Source: an uncultured Clostridia bacterium (GTDB taxonomy: Bacteria > Bacillota > Clostridia > TANB77 > CAG-508). Taken from it: a stretch of DNA of 64,000 nt. The stretch spans positions 1 to 64,000 of the forward strand of contig CAKOXV010000008.1 of the NCBI GenBank assembly GCA_934130355.1, given 5' to 3'. Positions 8,455-17,300 of this stretch are shown here, piece after piece; within the stretch, counting starts at the first letter, position 1; each line of letters opens with the position of its first letter. The position numbers and the translations under genes are program-made. The notes below the pieces were generated by a model. The model searched no databases, was not told the DNA's origin, and worked only from the letters and a program-made list of their open reading frames with translations.

Positions 8455-9705
8455 TTATACATTCATTCCTGCCGTATACCCTGTTGAATATGCAATTTGC
8501 AAATTAAACCCTCCTGTATATGCATCTACATCAATTATTTCTCCCGCAAAATATAGTCCTTTTACAATTTTAGATTCCATAGTTTTTGGATTTATTTCTT
8601 TGACATTAATTCCTCCACAGGTAATGATTGCTTCTTCAACTGGCCTAAAACCTTTAACTGTTATTGTGAAATTTTTTAATAAATTCACTAATGCTTTTCT
8701 TTCTTCTTTTGTTATTTCATTTACTCTTTTTTCTCCATCTATTTTTGATAATTCAACTATTTGTGGAATCATTTTTTGTGGTAATAATTTATCTAAACTA
8801 TTAATAAATTGTTTGTTCTTTACTTCTTTAAAATCTCTTAAAATTCTAGCATCTAATTGTTCTTCATTAAGTGCCGGTTTTAAGTCTATACTAACAACAA
8901 TATTTTTATTTTTTAATAAATAATCTATATCTTTATATTTTACTAGATGAGCTGATCCACTTAAAATTGTAGGTCCTGATATTCCAAAATGAGTGAAAAT
9001 CATTTCTCCAAAGTCTTCATATATAACTTTCTTTTTGTCTGTATCTAAAATTTTTATTCCTATATTTTTTAGGCTTAATCCCTGTAGCTTTTTACATTCT
9101 TCCTTTTCATATATTTCTAGTGGAACTAATGATGGTTTTATTGGCATAATAGTATGGCCTAAAGCTTTTGCTATCTTATATCCATCTCCTGTTGAACCTG
9201 TCAATGGGTAACTTTTTCCTCCTGTTGCTAAAATAACCTTATCTGTTTTTATCATCTCATTATTTGTTCTTACTGACACTACTTGACCATTTTGAACTAA
9301 GATTTTTTCAACAGTAGTGTTCAATTTATATTGTATGTTTAATTCTTTTATTCTTTTTATAAAGCAATTTAGTACATCTACTGATTTATCTGTTACTGGA
9401 AATATTCTTGAACCTCTTTCTTCTTTTACTTCTAGTCCTTCTCTTTTCAAGAATTCTATTATATCTGCATTTGTATAATTTTGAAATGCACTATATAAAA
9501 ATTTTCCATTACCTGGCGTATTTTTTATAAATTCACTCATATATAATGAGCTTGTTATATTACATCTTCCTTTTCCTGTTATAAGTAACTTTCTTCCAAA
9601 TGATGGCATTTTCTCTATTATTAATACTTCATTACCATTTTCTGCTGCTTTTATTGCAGAAACCATCCCTGCTGGTCCTCCACCTATTACTACTACTTTT
9701 GGCAT
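8455..9705 (-). CDS. HI0933-type NAD(P)/FAD-dependent oxidoreductase
   Basis: A 416-residue protein of the HI0933/YhiN/YtfP flavoprotein family. The Rossmann FAD motif is at the N-terminus (VVVIGGGPAGMVSA, Gly8-Gly13). GRKLLITGKGRCNIT (about 37-51) is the family's most diagnostic stretch. ATGGKSYPLTGSTGDGY is the second nucleotide-contact region. The C-terminal FAD contact is FAGEIIDVDAYTGGFNLQ. Physiological substrate unknown for the family; FAD binding is confident. RBS GAGAGGTGG. First gene of a probable two-gene unit with yigZ. Confidence 0.92.
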   Translation of the reverse strand: MPKVVVIGGGPAGMVSAIKAAENGNEVLIIEKMPSFGRKLLITGKGRCNITSSLYMSEFIKNTPGNGKFLYSAFQNYTNADIIEFLKREGLEVKEERGSRIFPVTDKSVDVLNCFIKRIKELNIQYKLNTTVEKILVQNGQVVSVRTNNEMIKTDKVILATGGKSYPLTGSTGDGYKIAKALGHTIMPIKPSLVPLEIYEKEECKKLQGLSLKNIGIKILDTDKKKVIYEDFGEMIFTHFGISGPTILSGSAHLVKYKDIDYLLKNKNIVVSIDLKPALNEEQLDARILRDFKEVKNKQFINSLDKLLPQKMIPQIVELSKIDGEKRVNEITKEERKALVNLLKNFTITVKGFRPVEEAIITCGGINVKEINPKTMESKIVKGLYFAGEIIDVDAYTGGFNLQIAYSTGYTAGMNV

Positions 9706-9823
9706 AATGCCACCTCTCTTTCTCCTATATATTAGCAGATTTTTAATAAATTGTCAAAAATCTCTTGACAAATATAAAAAATCATATTAAAATATAGAAT
9801 GTGCTCACAAATGAGCTAACAAT

Positions 9824-9901
9824 GGTGGATGTAGCGTAGTTGGTTAACGCGCCAGTTTGTGGCACTGGAGACCGTGGGTTCGAGTCCCATCTTCCACCCC
9901 A
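9824..9901 (+). tRNA. tRNA-His (GTG)
   Basis: Cloverleaf with the extra G-1 at 9824 opposite discriminator C73 (9898), anticodon GTG at 9859-9861 in a CCAGT/ACTGG stem, T-loop TTCGAGT, and encoded CCA at 9899-9901. The G-1:C73 pair and the anticodon identify tRNA-His. The acceptor stem has one U-U mismatch at the sixth pair. Confidence 0.95.
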
Positions 9902-9934
9902 TATCTTTTCGAATATGGTTAATATTATTTATAT

Positions 9935-10009
9935 TGGGCTGTAGCCAAGCGGTAAGGCATTAGACTTTGACTCTAACATGCGCTAGTTCGAATCTAGCCA
10001 GCCCAACCA
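9935..10009 (+). tRNA. tRNA-Gln (TTG)
   Basis: Acceptor TGGGCTG (9935-9941) pairs with CAGCCCA (9999-10005). Anticodon TTG is at 9967-9969 in a TTAGA/TCTAA stem, T-loop TTCGAAT, encoded CCA at 10007-10009. It follows tRNA-His by 33 nt and shares its terminator. Confidence 0.95.
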
Positions 10010-10010
10010 C

Positions 10011-10042
10011 AAAAATCGTCGTAAATTATTACGACGATTTTT
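10011..10042. terminator. Bidirectional terminator after the tRNA pair
   Basis: AAAAATCGTCGTAA (10011-10024) pairs with TTACGACGATTTTT (10029-10042) around a 4-nt loop. It closes the plus-strand tRNA unit and the convergent minus-strand gene ending at 10051. Confidence 0.9.
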
Positions 10043-10050
10043 TTATAAAC

Positions 10051-11034
10051 TTATTCTCCTCTACCTTCTGGTAAAGCATTTGGTAATTCAATTTTTACTC
10101 TAATTCTAATCTTTAGAACATAAGAAACTGCTTTTCCTAATTTACTATTTTTAATTTTATCCCATAGTGATGGTTTCTTTTCAAATGTAACTGTGTCTTG
10201 ATATTCTACAAGTTCTTGTTCTTCTGTATCTTCAGCATTAACTTCTATATTTTCTACATTTTTTGTTTCTTCAACCTTCTCAACTTTTGTTTCTTCAGCT
10301 TTTACTTTTTCAACTTTTTCTACTGGCACTTCTTCGACTTCTTCTACTTTTTCTATTTTTTCCTCTACTGGAGTAGTTTCTTCTTCAACTATTTGTTCAT
10401 CGACATCTGCTGGTTTTGGAATTGTCTTTAATGCTTCTGCAATTTCAATTCCTATATAGCTTAACGCTTTTGATCTATCCTCTGTTCTCTCCATATCTAT
10501 TTCAATATGCAAATTCGTTTCAAGATTATTTATTCTAGCATTTAATAATTTCAATGCATCTTGATAATTTTGAGTTTTTTTACTTCTGCTTTTTCCTATT
10601 AATCTTAATGTTTCTACTACTTCTTCGGAAAATTGGCCTTCTGCTTCTACAATTTTTCCTTTCCAATTTTCTTCTTTATTTTCAACAGCATTTAGTAATT
10701 CTCTTAATTTATCTGCTAATGCTATATTTTCTTCTCTTTGTCTTATCAATTCTTCGACTTTTTTAGTATTTTCCTCAAATTGAATTGTCGCATATTCAAC
10801 TAACCCGTAAGCTGCCTTATATACATTTACAGGGAAATTCTTTTTCTTTGGGTATTCTATTAAATATGCTTTTATTGATTCTATTAAATCTTTAAAATAT
10901 ATATCATCTTCTAATTGAATTATTTGCTTTTTACTGTTAGGATTTATCATTTTTTGAACTTTATCTATATTTGACAATATTTTTTCTTCTGTGATAACCA
11001 TTCTCACATTTACTATGCCTGCTTTTCTAGACAT
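10051..11034 (-). CDS. Acidic coiled-coil protein, unknown function
   Basis: A 327-residue protein without signal peptide or membrane helix. Residues 1-200 are helical with heptad-like spacing (ENTKKVEELIRQREENIALA, then NARINNLETNLHIEIDMERT). Residues about 205-285 are a low-complexity Glu/Val/Lys region with recurring VEKVEE and VEEVP-type units, probably disordered. The final 40 residues are basic, KNSKLGKAVSYVLKIRIRVKIEL. This suggests a cytoplasmic scaffold or envelope-associated structural protein, but no family is recognised. Strong RBS GAGGAGG. Confidence 0.6.
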   Translation of the reverse strand: MSRKAGIVNVRMVITEEKILSNIDKVQKMINPNSKKQIIQLEDDIYFKDLIESIKAYLIEYPKKKNFPVNVYKAAYGLVEYATIQFEENTKKVEELIRQREENIALADKLRELLNAVENKEENWKGKIVEAEGQFSEEVVETLRLIGKSRSKKTQNYQDALKLLNARINNLETNLHIEIDMERTEDRSKALSYIGIEIAEALKTIPKPADVDEQIVEEETTPVEEKIEKVEEVEEVPVEKVEKVKAEETKVEKVEETKNVENIEVNAEDTEEQELVEYQDTVTFEKKPSLWDKIKNSKLGKAVSYVLKIRIRVKIELPNALPEGRGE

Positions 11035-11092
11035 TGCAAATTCCTCCTCTTTCTTACGTATACAAACCTCTTAATATATTTAATTATAAAAC

Positions 11093-11130
11093 AAAAAGCT
11101 TCAAACCACAAGTGGTTTTAAAGCTTTTTT
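11093..11130 (-). terminator. Terminator after the acyl-CoA synthetase gene
   Basis: AAAAAGCTTCAAACCAC (11093-11109) pairs, with one bulge, with GTGGTTTTAAAGCTTTTT (11112-11129). T-rich on both sides. Confidence 0.75.
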
Positions 11131-11171
11131 TATTACATTTTTATTACAAACATATTACATTTTTGTTACAT

Positions 11172-12890
11172 TTACATCATGTTTATTTTTTTCATTTCTT
11201 CATGTCTTTTTATTTTTAATGTAGTTGTTTTTATAAGTTCTTCTTCTGTAATAATCATTTCTTTAACATATTTGTATTTAGGCATTAAGTTATTTACTTC
11301 TTTTACTTTATTCCATAAAAATTCTTTTATGCTTTCTTCTCCTTCAATATTGTAAAGTTCTTTTATTAGTTCTTTATCATAAACTATTTTTACACAAACT
11401 TTAACATCACCATCATTTTCTTTTTTCTCATATACAAAAGATTCTTTTATTCCTTCAACTTTGTTTAGTAATGTTTCAATTTCTTCTGGGAAAACATTTT
11501 TTCCGTTATTAAGAACTATTACACTTTTCTTTCTTCCAGAAATATAAATAAATCCATCTTTATCAATTTTAGCTAAGTCCCCTGTATGGAACCATCCATC
11601 TGGTTCTAGCGCTTCTTTTGTTGCTTCTTCGTTTTGATAATATCCTAACATTATTGATGAACCTCTTGCCATTAATTCACCAACTCCGTCTTCATCAGGA
11701 TTGTCAATTTTTACTTCTACACTTGGAAATTTCTTTCCAATTGAACCTAATCTTCTACATTTTGGAGTTTCAGCTGCTATTACAGGTGATGTTTCTGTTA
11801 ATCCATATCCTTGCTCTACATCAAATCCCAAATCATTAAATCCTTTTTCTGTTTCTGGATCAAGTGCAGCACCACCAGTTACAACTAGTTTTAGGTCTGG
11901 CCCTAAGCTTTCATGTATTTCTTTGAATAATTGTTTTCTAACATCTATTTTTACTTTCATTAGTAATTGAGAAATTTTCTTGCCTTTTTCTAATGTTCCT
12001 AACTTTCCTTTTTTCTCTATTGTTTTCATTACTTTTCTGTATATTATATCAAATACAGCTGGAACTGAAATCATTGCTGTTACTTTAAATTCCTTAATAT
12101 TATCTGCCATATGTTTTACACCTTCACAGAAACATAGACATGCTCCAATTGATACTGGATACAAAAACCCTACAGTACATTCAAATACATGGTGTAATGG
12201 TAAAAATGATAGTAATCTATCAGTTTCATTTAAATCAAATCTTTGGATTATATCCATAACATTTGTTATTATATTTTTATGTGATAACATTACAGCTTTT
12301 GACATTGCTGTTGTTCCTGATGTAAATAACATTATTCCCATATTGTCTGGATATATTTTTGCATCTAAGAATTTTCTATTTCCTTCTTCTAATAATTTTT
12401 TTCCTTTTTCTACTAATGCTGTTTGAGAATAGATTCCATTAGTGTTTTCTGATAAGTCCATAGATATAAAATATTTTAAATTTGTATTTTTCTTATTTCT
12501 TAATCCATCCATTACTTCGTTATATTTGCTTGAGTAAAATATTGCTTCTACTTCTGAACGTAATATCAAACTTTCTATCTCATTTTCTGGTAATGCTTTG
12601 TCTAGTGGTACTACAATTCCTGTTCCTGCTGCTATTGCTAAATATGCTAGTTCCCATTCATATCTATTTTCAGAAATTACAGCTATTCTTTTATCTTTAA
12701 GTCCCATTTTTATTAATGCTGTTCCTAATGCATTTATATCATTTCTAAATTCTTTATGTGTTATTGTTCTAAATTCCCCTTGTTTTTCTGTTTTAAAAAC
12801 ATATGCTGGTCTATCTCCATATTCTTCTCCGGTTTGTTTTAACATATCTTTTAAATCTGTGAATTTCATCTTTCTTGATTTTGTTTCCAT
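11172..12890 (-). CDS. Long-chain acyl-CoA synthetase (AMP-forming)
   Basis: A 572-residue ANL-superfamily adenylating enzyme that would activate fatty acids to acyl-AMP and then acyl-CoA. The phosphate loop MLFTSGTTAMSKAV lies near residues 185-198. Core motif A5 GYGLTETSP, the WFHTGDLAKID aspartate motif (A7) and SGRKKSVIVLNNGKNVFPEEIE (hinge plus A8) are present, so all catalytic segments are there. No signal or membrane anchor. A TetR gene 17 nt upstream forms an operon with it, a common arrangement for fatty-acid-responsive control. RBS AAAGGATG. Exact chain-length preference cannot be read from sequence. Confidence 0.9.
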   Translation of the reverse strand: METKSRKMKFTDLKDMLKQTGEEYGDRPAYVFKTEKQGEFRTITHKEFRNDINALGTALIKMGLKDKRIAVISENRYEWELAYLAIAAGTGIVVPLDKALPENEIESLILRSEVEAIFYSSKYNEVMDGLRNKKNTNLKYFISMDLSENTNGIYSQTALVEKGKKLLEEGNRKFLDAKIYPDNMGIMLFTSGTTAMSKAVMLSHKNIITNVMDIIQRFDLNETDRLLSFLPLHHVFECTVGFLYPVSIGACLCFCEGVKHMADNIKEFKVTAMISVPAVFDIIYRKVMKTIEKKGKLGTLEKGKKISQLLMKVKIDVRKQLFKEIHESLGPDLKLVVTGGAALDPETEKGFNDLGFDVEQGYGLTETSPVIAAETPKCRRLGSIGKKFPSVEVKIDNPDEDGVGELMARGSSIMLGYYQNEEATKEALEPDGWFHTGDLAKIDKDGFIYISGRKKSVIVLNNGKNVFPEEIETLLNKVEGIKESFVYEKKENDGDVKVCVKIVYDKELIKELYNIEGEESIKEFLWNKVKEVNNLMPKYKYVKEMIITEEELIKTTTLKIKRHEEMKKINMM

Positions 12891-12907
12891 TATATTAGCA
12901 TCCTTTC

Positions 12908-13477
12908 TTATTTTATTCTTAATCCATTAATTACTGTATTTTCATATTCATGATATAATTTCATAACATCAATTTCAGTATTTTCTCTTTTTTTATATAT
13001 TAATGTTGAACATATTAGTCCATATATTTCAGAAGCAATAATTCTAGGATCTCCTTTTTGTATTTCTCCTTTTTGTATTCCTTCTTGTACTATTTTTTCA
13101 ATTTTATCAATATATTCAAATACTTGATTTTGACATCTTTTATTTCTATTTTCATTTCCCCAAAATTGACTTAATAATATTGTTATTATATCTTCATATT
13201 TTGAAACTATTTTGATTTGTATTAGTACTATTGCTTTTATCTTATCTATATAATTATTACGCTTTGCAGTTTTTATATCTATGCTATTTTGCAATAATTT
13301 TATTCCTTCTTCAACTAGAAAGTTGAAAATTTCTTCTTTGCTTGAAAAATGATAATACAGCGTTCCTTTAGCAACTCCAACAGTTGCTGTGATTTCTTCT
13401 ATACTTGTTGCTTCATACCCTTTTTCTGCAAACAATTTCATTGAAGTTTCAAATATTTTTCTTTTGGTTTTATTCAT
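12908..13477 (-). CDS. TetR/AcrR family transcriptional regulator
   Basis: A 189-residue TetR-type repressor. The N-terminal helix-turn-helix is clear: FETSMKLFAEKGYEATSIEEI then GVAKGTLYYHFSSKEEIF (residues about 9-56). The C-terminal ligand domain is helical and variable. It heads an operon with the acyl-CoA synthetase, suggesting an acyl-CoA-responsive regulator similar in logic to FadR of Bacillus. A perfect 18-bp palindrome (13556-13573) abuts its promoter and is the probable operator. RBS AGGTG. Confidence 0.9.
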   Translation of the reverse strand: MNKTKRKIFETSMKLFAEKGYEATSIEEITATVGVAKGTLYYHFSSKEEIFNFLVEEGIKLLQNSIDIKTAKRNNYIDKIKAIVLIQIKIVSKYEDIITILLSQFWGNENRNKRCQNQVFEYIDKIEKIVQEGIQKGEIQKGDPRIIASEIYGLICSTLIYKKRENTEIDVMKLYHEYENTVINGLRIK

Positions 13478-13512
13478 GTTTTTTCACCTGTTATTCTTAA
13501 ATTTTCAACCAT

Positions 13513-13541
13513 ATTATATAATGTTCATGATGTTTTTGCAA
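13513..13541 (-). promoter_or_regulatory. Sigma-A promoter of the tetR-acyl-CoA synthetase operon
   Basis: Minus strand TTGCAA (13541-13536), 17 nt, TATAAT (13518-13513). The -35 lies 14 bp from the 18-bp palindrome. Confidence 0.75.
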
Positions 13542-13555
13542 GACTTTTTTTATTT

Positions 13556-13573
13556 ACTGAATACGTATTCAGT
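13556..13573. promoter_or_regulatory. Perfect 18-bp palindrome, probable TetR operator
   Basis: ACTGAATACGTATTCAGT is fully self-complementary. TGAATxxxxATTCA is similar to known fatty-acid TetR (FadR/YsiA-type) operators. It lies just upstream of the -35 box of the tetR operon. Confidence 0.7.
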
Positions 13574-13625
13574 TTTTATAATTATATTATGTTTCCTTTT
13601 TGGTTTACAAATAAAATCTCGTTTT

Positions 13626-13720
13626 TTATCCACATACATGTGGATAATGTGGATAACTCTGTGAATAACTTTAAATAGTCATATTTTTTTCACATGTTAT
13701 TCACATTTGATTGTTGATAA
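13626..13720. promoter_or_regulatory. Cluster of six DnaA-box-like 9-mers
   Basis: TTATCCACA occurs at 13626-13634 (plus), 13639-13647 (minus) and 13648-13656 (minus). TTATTCACA occurs at 13660-13668 (minus) and 13697-13705 (plus). TTATCAACA occurs at 13712-13720 (minus). The first two form an inverted pair with a 4-nt spacer. The flanks are AT-rich. Neither dnaA nor dnaN is nearby, and genes on both sides point the same way, so it does not look like a bidirectional origin. Confidence 0.7.
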
Positions 13721-13932
13721 ATTTCTTTTTACATTTATTTGTATTTTTGCATCCATGTTATGTAACTATCACTGTTGAATATTTGTATTATTAATTAATT
13801 TTCTAATTTTAAAAAGAAAAAGTCCCCACTTTATTGCTACGCAATTTGTGTGAACCTTCTTTTTTGAGTTTTAATCTGAATGAGATGACTTTAATATAAT
13901 TTTCTTAATCCTGCACTTAAAAAATAGTTTTT
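13721..13932. other. Gene-free AT-rich stretch
   Basis: Between the DnaA-box cluster and DUF1294 I see no open frame, tRNA or strong hairpin. Only a short ATTGC-TAC-GCAAT palindrome near 13833-13845 stands out. Confidence 0.5.
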
Positions 13933-14235
13933 TTACATAATTTTTAAATATACTACCAAAATAATCTCAAGTATTACTAAAACTGGTAGTCCAATTGTAA
14001 ACTTCAACTTTTTAGTTTTATGCCTAAAAACATACATTCCTGAAATTGTTCCAATTCCTCCACCTAGTGCTGTAACTATAAATAAAGTTTGTTCTGGAAT
14101 TCTCCATTTTCCATATTTTGCTTTTCTCTTGTCAGACCACATCATATAAAAACCTATTAAATTTATAATTAATAAATATATCAAAATATTTTTTAATGTA
14201 AATATATTTTCTAGTGATATTACATTTTCTAACAT
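13933..14235 (-). CDS. DUF1294 membrane protein
   Basis: A 100-residue integral membrane protein of the DUF1294 (YsdA-like) family, recognised by SDKRKAKYGKWRIPEQTL followed by ALGGGIGTISGMYVFRHKTKK, with membrane helices on either side. Function unknown; members are small inner-membrane proteins. The ATG at 14235 is chosen because AAGGAGAG lies just upstream; an earlier in-frame TTG overlaps that RBS. It lies downstream of polC, separated by the repeat block at 14258-14336. Confidence 0.88.
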   Translation of the reverse strand: MLENVISLENIFTLKNILIYLLIINLIGFYMMWSDKRKAKYGKWRIPEQTLFIVTALGGGIGTISGMYVFRHKTKKLKFTIGLPVLVILEIILVVYLKIM

Positions 14236-14257
14236 AAATTTTCTCTCCTTTGCCAAC

Positions 14258-14336
14258 GCTAAATTGGGGACAGTCCCTTGTAAATTTTAGGACCGTCCCA
14301 AAATTCGCGAAAAAAAGGACCGTCCCCAATTTAGCT
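14258..14336. repeat. GGGGACGGTCC repeat block, downstream of polC
   Basis: Three copies of a (C)GGGGACxGTCC(C) unit. AATTGGGGACAGTCCC is at 14262-14277, GGACCGTCCC at 14290-14299, and GGACCGTCCCCAATTT at 14317-14332. The outer copies (14258-14276 and 14318-14336) form an imperfect stem with one mismatch. The segment 14290-14332 is nearly the reverse complement of the block at 19144-19186, so polC is bracketed by inverted copies. Such GGGGAC repeats resemble REP-like elements seen scattered in Clostridia, often linked to Y1 transposases; none is encoded here. Confidence 0.75.
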
Positions 14337-17300
14337 CTACCCAAATAAACTTAATTGATTGCTTTGACTCATTCCTTCTAAGCACCCGAATTGACGAAGC
14401 AACTCAGTTACAGAATCTCCAACTTTAGCACGAATTTTCATATCATCAATTGACATGAATTTTTCATCATCACGTGCTTTTGCGATACTTTCAGCCGCAA
14501 CATTTCCAAGACCTGCAATACTATTTAATGGTGGACGTATATATTCACCTTCAACTTGAAATTTGGTTGCATGAGATTTATATAAATCTATTGGCAAAAA
14601 TTTAAATCCTCTCTCATACATTTCCAAAACAATTTCTAAATCATCATACATGTCTTTATCTTTTGGTGTTGCATTATTTCCTAGCATTTCAATTTCTTTC
14701 ATTTTGTTTTTTACTTTTTCTTTTCCATTTATCATAACTTCTGCATCAAAAGCTTTTGCTCTTATTGTGTAATATGCTGAATAATATGCAAGTGGAATAT
14801 GAACTTTAAACCATGCTATTCTAAAAGCATTTGTTACATAAGCTGCAGCATGTGCCTTTGGAAACATGTATTTTATTTTTTCACATGATTTTACATACCA
14901 GTCTGGAATATCATATTGTTTCATAATTTCTTTAAATCCATTCCATTTTTCTGGGTCTTTTAATGCTTTTCCTTTACGTACAGTTTCCATTATCTTAAAT
15001 GCTTTGTCTGGTGGTAAACCTCTTTTCATTAAATATACCATAATATCATCTCTACAACATATAGCTTCTTTTAGTGTTACTATCCCTTGTTCAATTAATG
15101 TTTGAGCATTTCCTAACCATACATCTGTACCGTGTGATAATCCTGATAAACGTATTAATTCATCAAATGTTGTTGGATGTGTATCTATAAGCATCCCTCG
15201 TGCAAATTTAGTTCCATATTCAGGTATTCCATAAGTTCCAACTTCTGAATGAATTTGTTCTGGTGTGACACCTAATGCAGTTGTTGAATTAAAAATTGAC
15301 ATTGTTTCTTTATCATCAAGTGGTATTTCTGTTGGTTTTATTCCTGTTAAGTCTTGTAACATACGAATTACTGTAGGATCATCATGTCCTAGTATATCTA
15401 ATTTTAGTAAGTTTCCATCTATTGAGTGATAATCAAAGTGTGTTGTTATTATATCTGAATTAGGGTCATCTGCTGGATGCTGTACAGGTGTAAATTCATA
15501 GATTTCTCTTCCTTTTGGAACAACTATAATTCCTCCTGGGTGCTGGCCTGTTGTTCTTTTTATTCCTGTACATCCTACTGCTAATCTTGTTATTTCTGCT
15601 TTGTTTATAGGAATATTTCTTTCTTCATAATATTTTTTTACATATCCATAAGCTGTTTTGTCTGCAACTGTACCTACTGTTCCTGCTTTAAAACATGTTC
15701 CTTTTCCAAATATTACTTCTGTATATTTATGTGCTTTTGCTTGATATTCCCCAGAAAAGTTTAAGTCTATATCTGGCTCTTTATCTCCATTAAAACCTAA
15801 GAATGTTTCAAATGGTATGTCCATTCCATCTTTAGCTAATTTTGTACCACATTTGGGACAATCTTTATCTGGTAAGTCAAACCCATTTCCTACTCCATAA
15901 TCTTCAAATTCAGAATATTTACAATTTGGACATCTATAATGTGGTTTTAAAGAATTTACTTCTGTTATACCTGTCATAAATGCTACTAATGATGAACCTA
16001 CAGAGCCTCTTGAACCTACTATATATCCATCTTCATTTGATTTCCATACTAATTTTTGTGCAATAATGTACATTACTGAATATCCATTATTTATAATTGA
16101 GTTAAGTTCTTTTTCTAGTCTCGTTTGAACTATTTCTGGTAATGGATCTCCATATAATTCGTGTGCCTTACTATATGCTATATTTTTTATATCTTCTTCA
16201 CACCCTGGAATGTGTGGAGGACATTTTTCTGGTGATATTGGATCTATTCTATCACACATATCTGATATTTTATTTGTATTTGTTACAACAACTTCATAAG
16301 CTTTTTCTTCTCCTAAATAACTAAATTCTTGTAACATTTCTTCTGTTGTTCTTAAATATAATGGTGCTTGATTGTCAGCATCTTTATATCCTTGACCCGC
16401 TTCTAGTATACGTCTATATATTTCGTCTTGTGGGTCCATAAAGTGAACATCACATGTTGCAACAACTAATTTTCCAAGCTTTTCTCCAAGTTCAACAATT
16501 TTTCTATTTATATCTTTTAAATATTCTCTATCAGGTACTTTTCCCTCTCTTACTAAGAACTCATTATTTCCTATTGGTTGAATCTCTAAATAATCATAAT
16601 CTCTTGCAATGTTTTCAATTTCTTCGTCTGATTTTCCAAGTTCGATTGCTTGATATAGTTCACCGGCTTCACATGCACTTCCTAATATTAATCCTTCTGA
16701 ATATTTTTTATATAAACTTTTCAAAATACGTGGTTTTTTATAAAAATAATGTAAGTGTGAAAGTGATACTAATTTATATAAATTTCTTAATCCTATATAA
16801 TTTTTAGCTAATATTATTGCATGATATGTATTTAGTTTCTTGTATTCTTCTTTTACTGCATTTTCATCTTTTTCAATCGAATCTATTTCATTGACAGTTA
16901 TAGCCCCTCTATCTTTAAGCTTTTTTAACATTACATTAAATACTTTTACTGTTGTGTCTACATCAGCCAAAGCTCTATGTGCCACATCAACTTCAATTCC
17001 TAATGCTTCTGCAATCTTTCCTAATTTGTATCTTTTCAAATCTGGGAATAAATCTTTTGCAAGTGGTAATGTGTCTATATAAGTATAATTAAATTCATAT
17101 CCCAAAACTTTAGCTGTATATTTTAAAAATCCTACATCAAAATTTGCATTATGTGCAACTATTATTGAATCACCTAAAAATTCTAAAACTTTTGGAAATA
17201 CTTTATCAATTGTTTCAGCATCTTTTACCATTTCATTTGTTATATTAGTAACTTCTATAACTCTCTGTGGAATTGGCTTTTCAGGATTTACAAAACATTC

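Noticed and set aside
13626..13720. Chromosomal origin of replication
   Set aside because: Genes on both sides run in the same direction and no dnaA, dnaN or rpmH is nearby, so it is reported only as a DnaA-box cluster.
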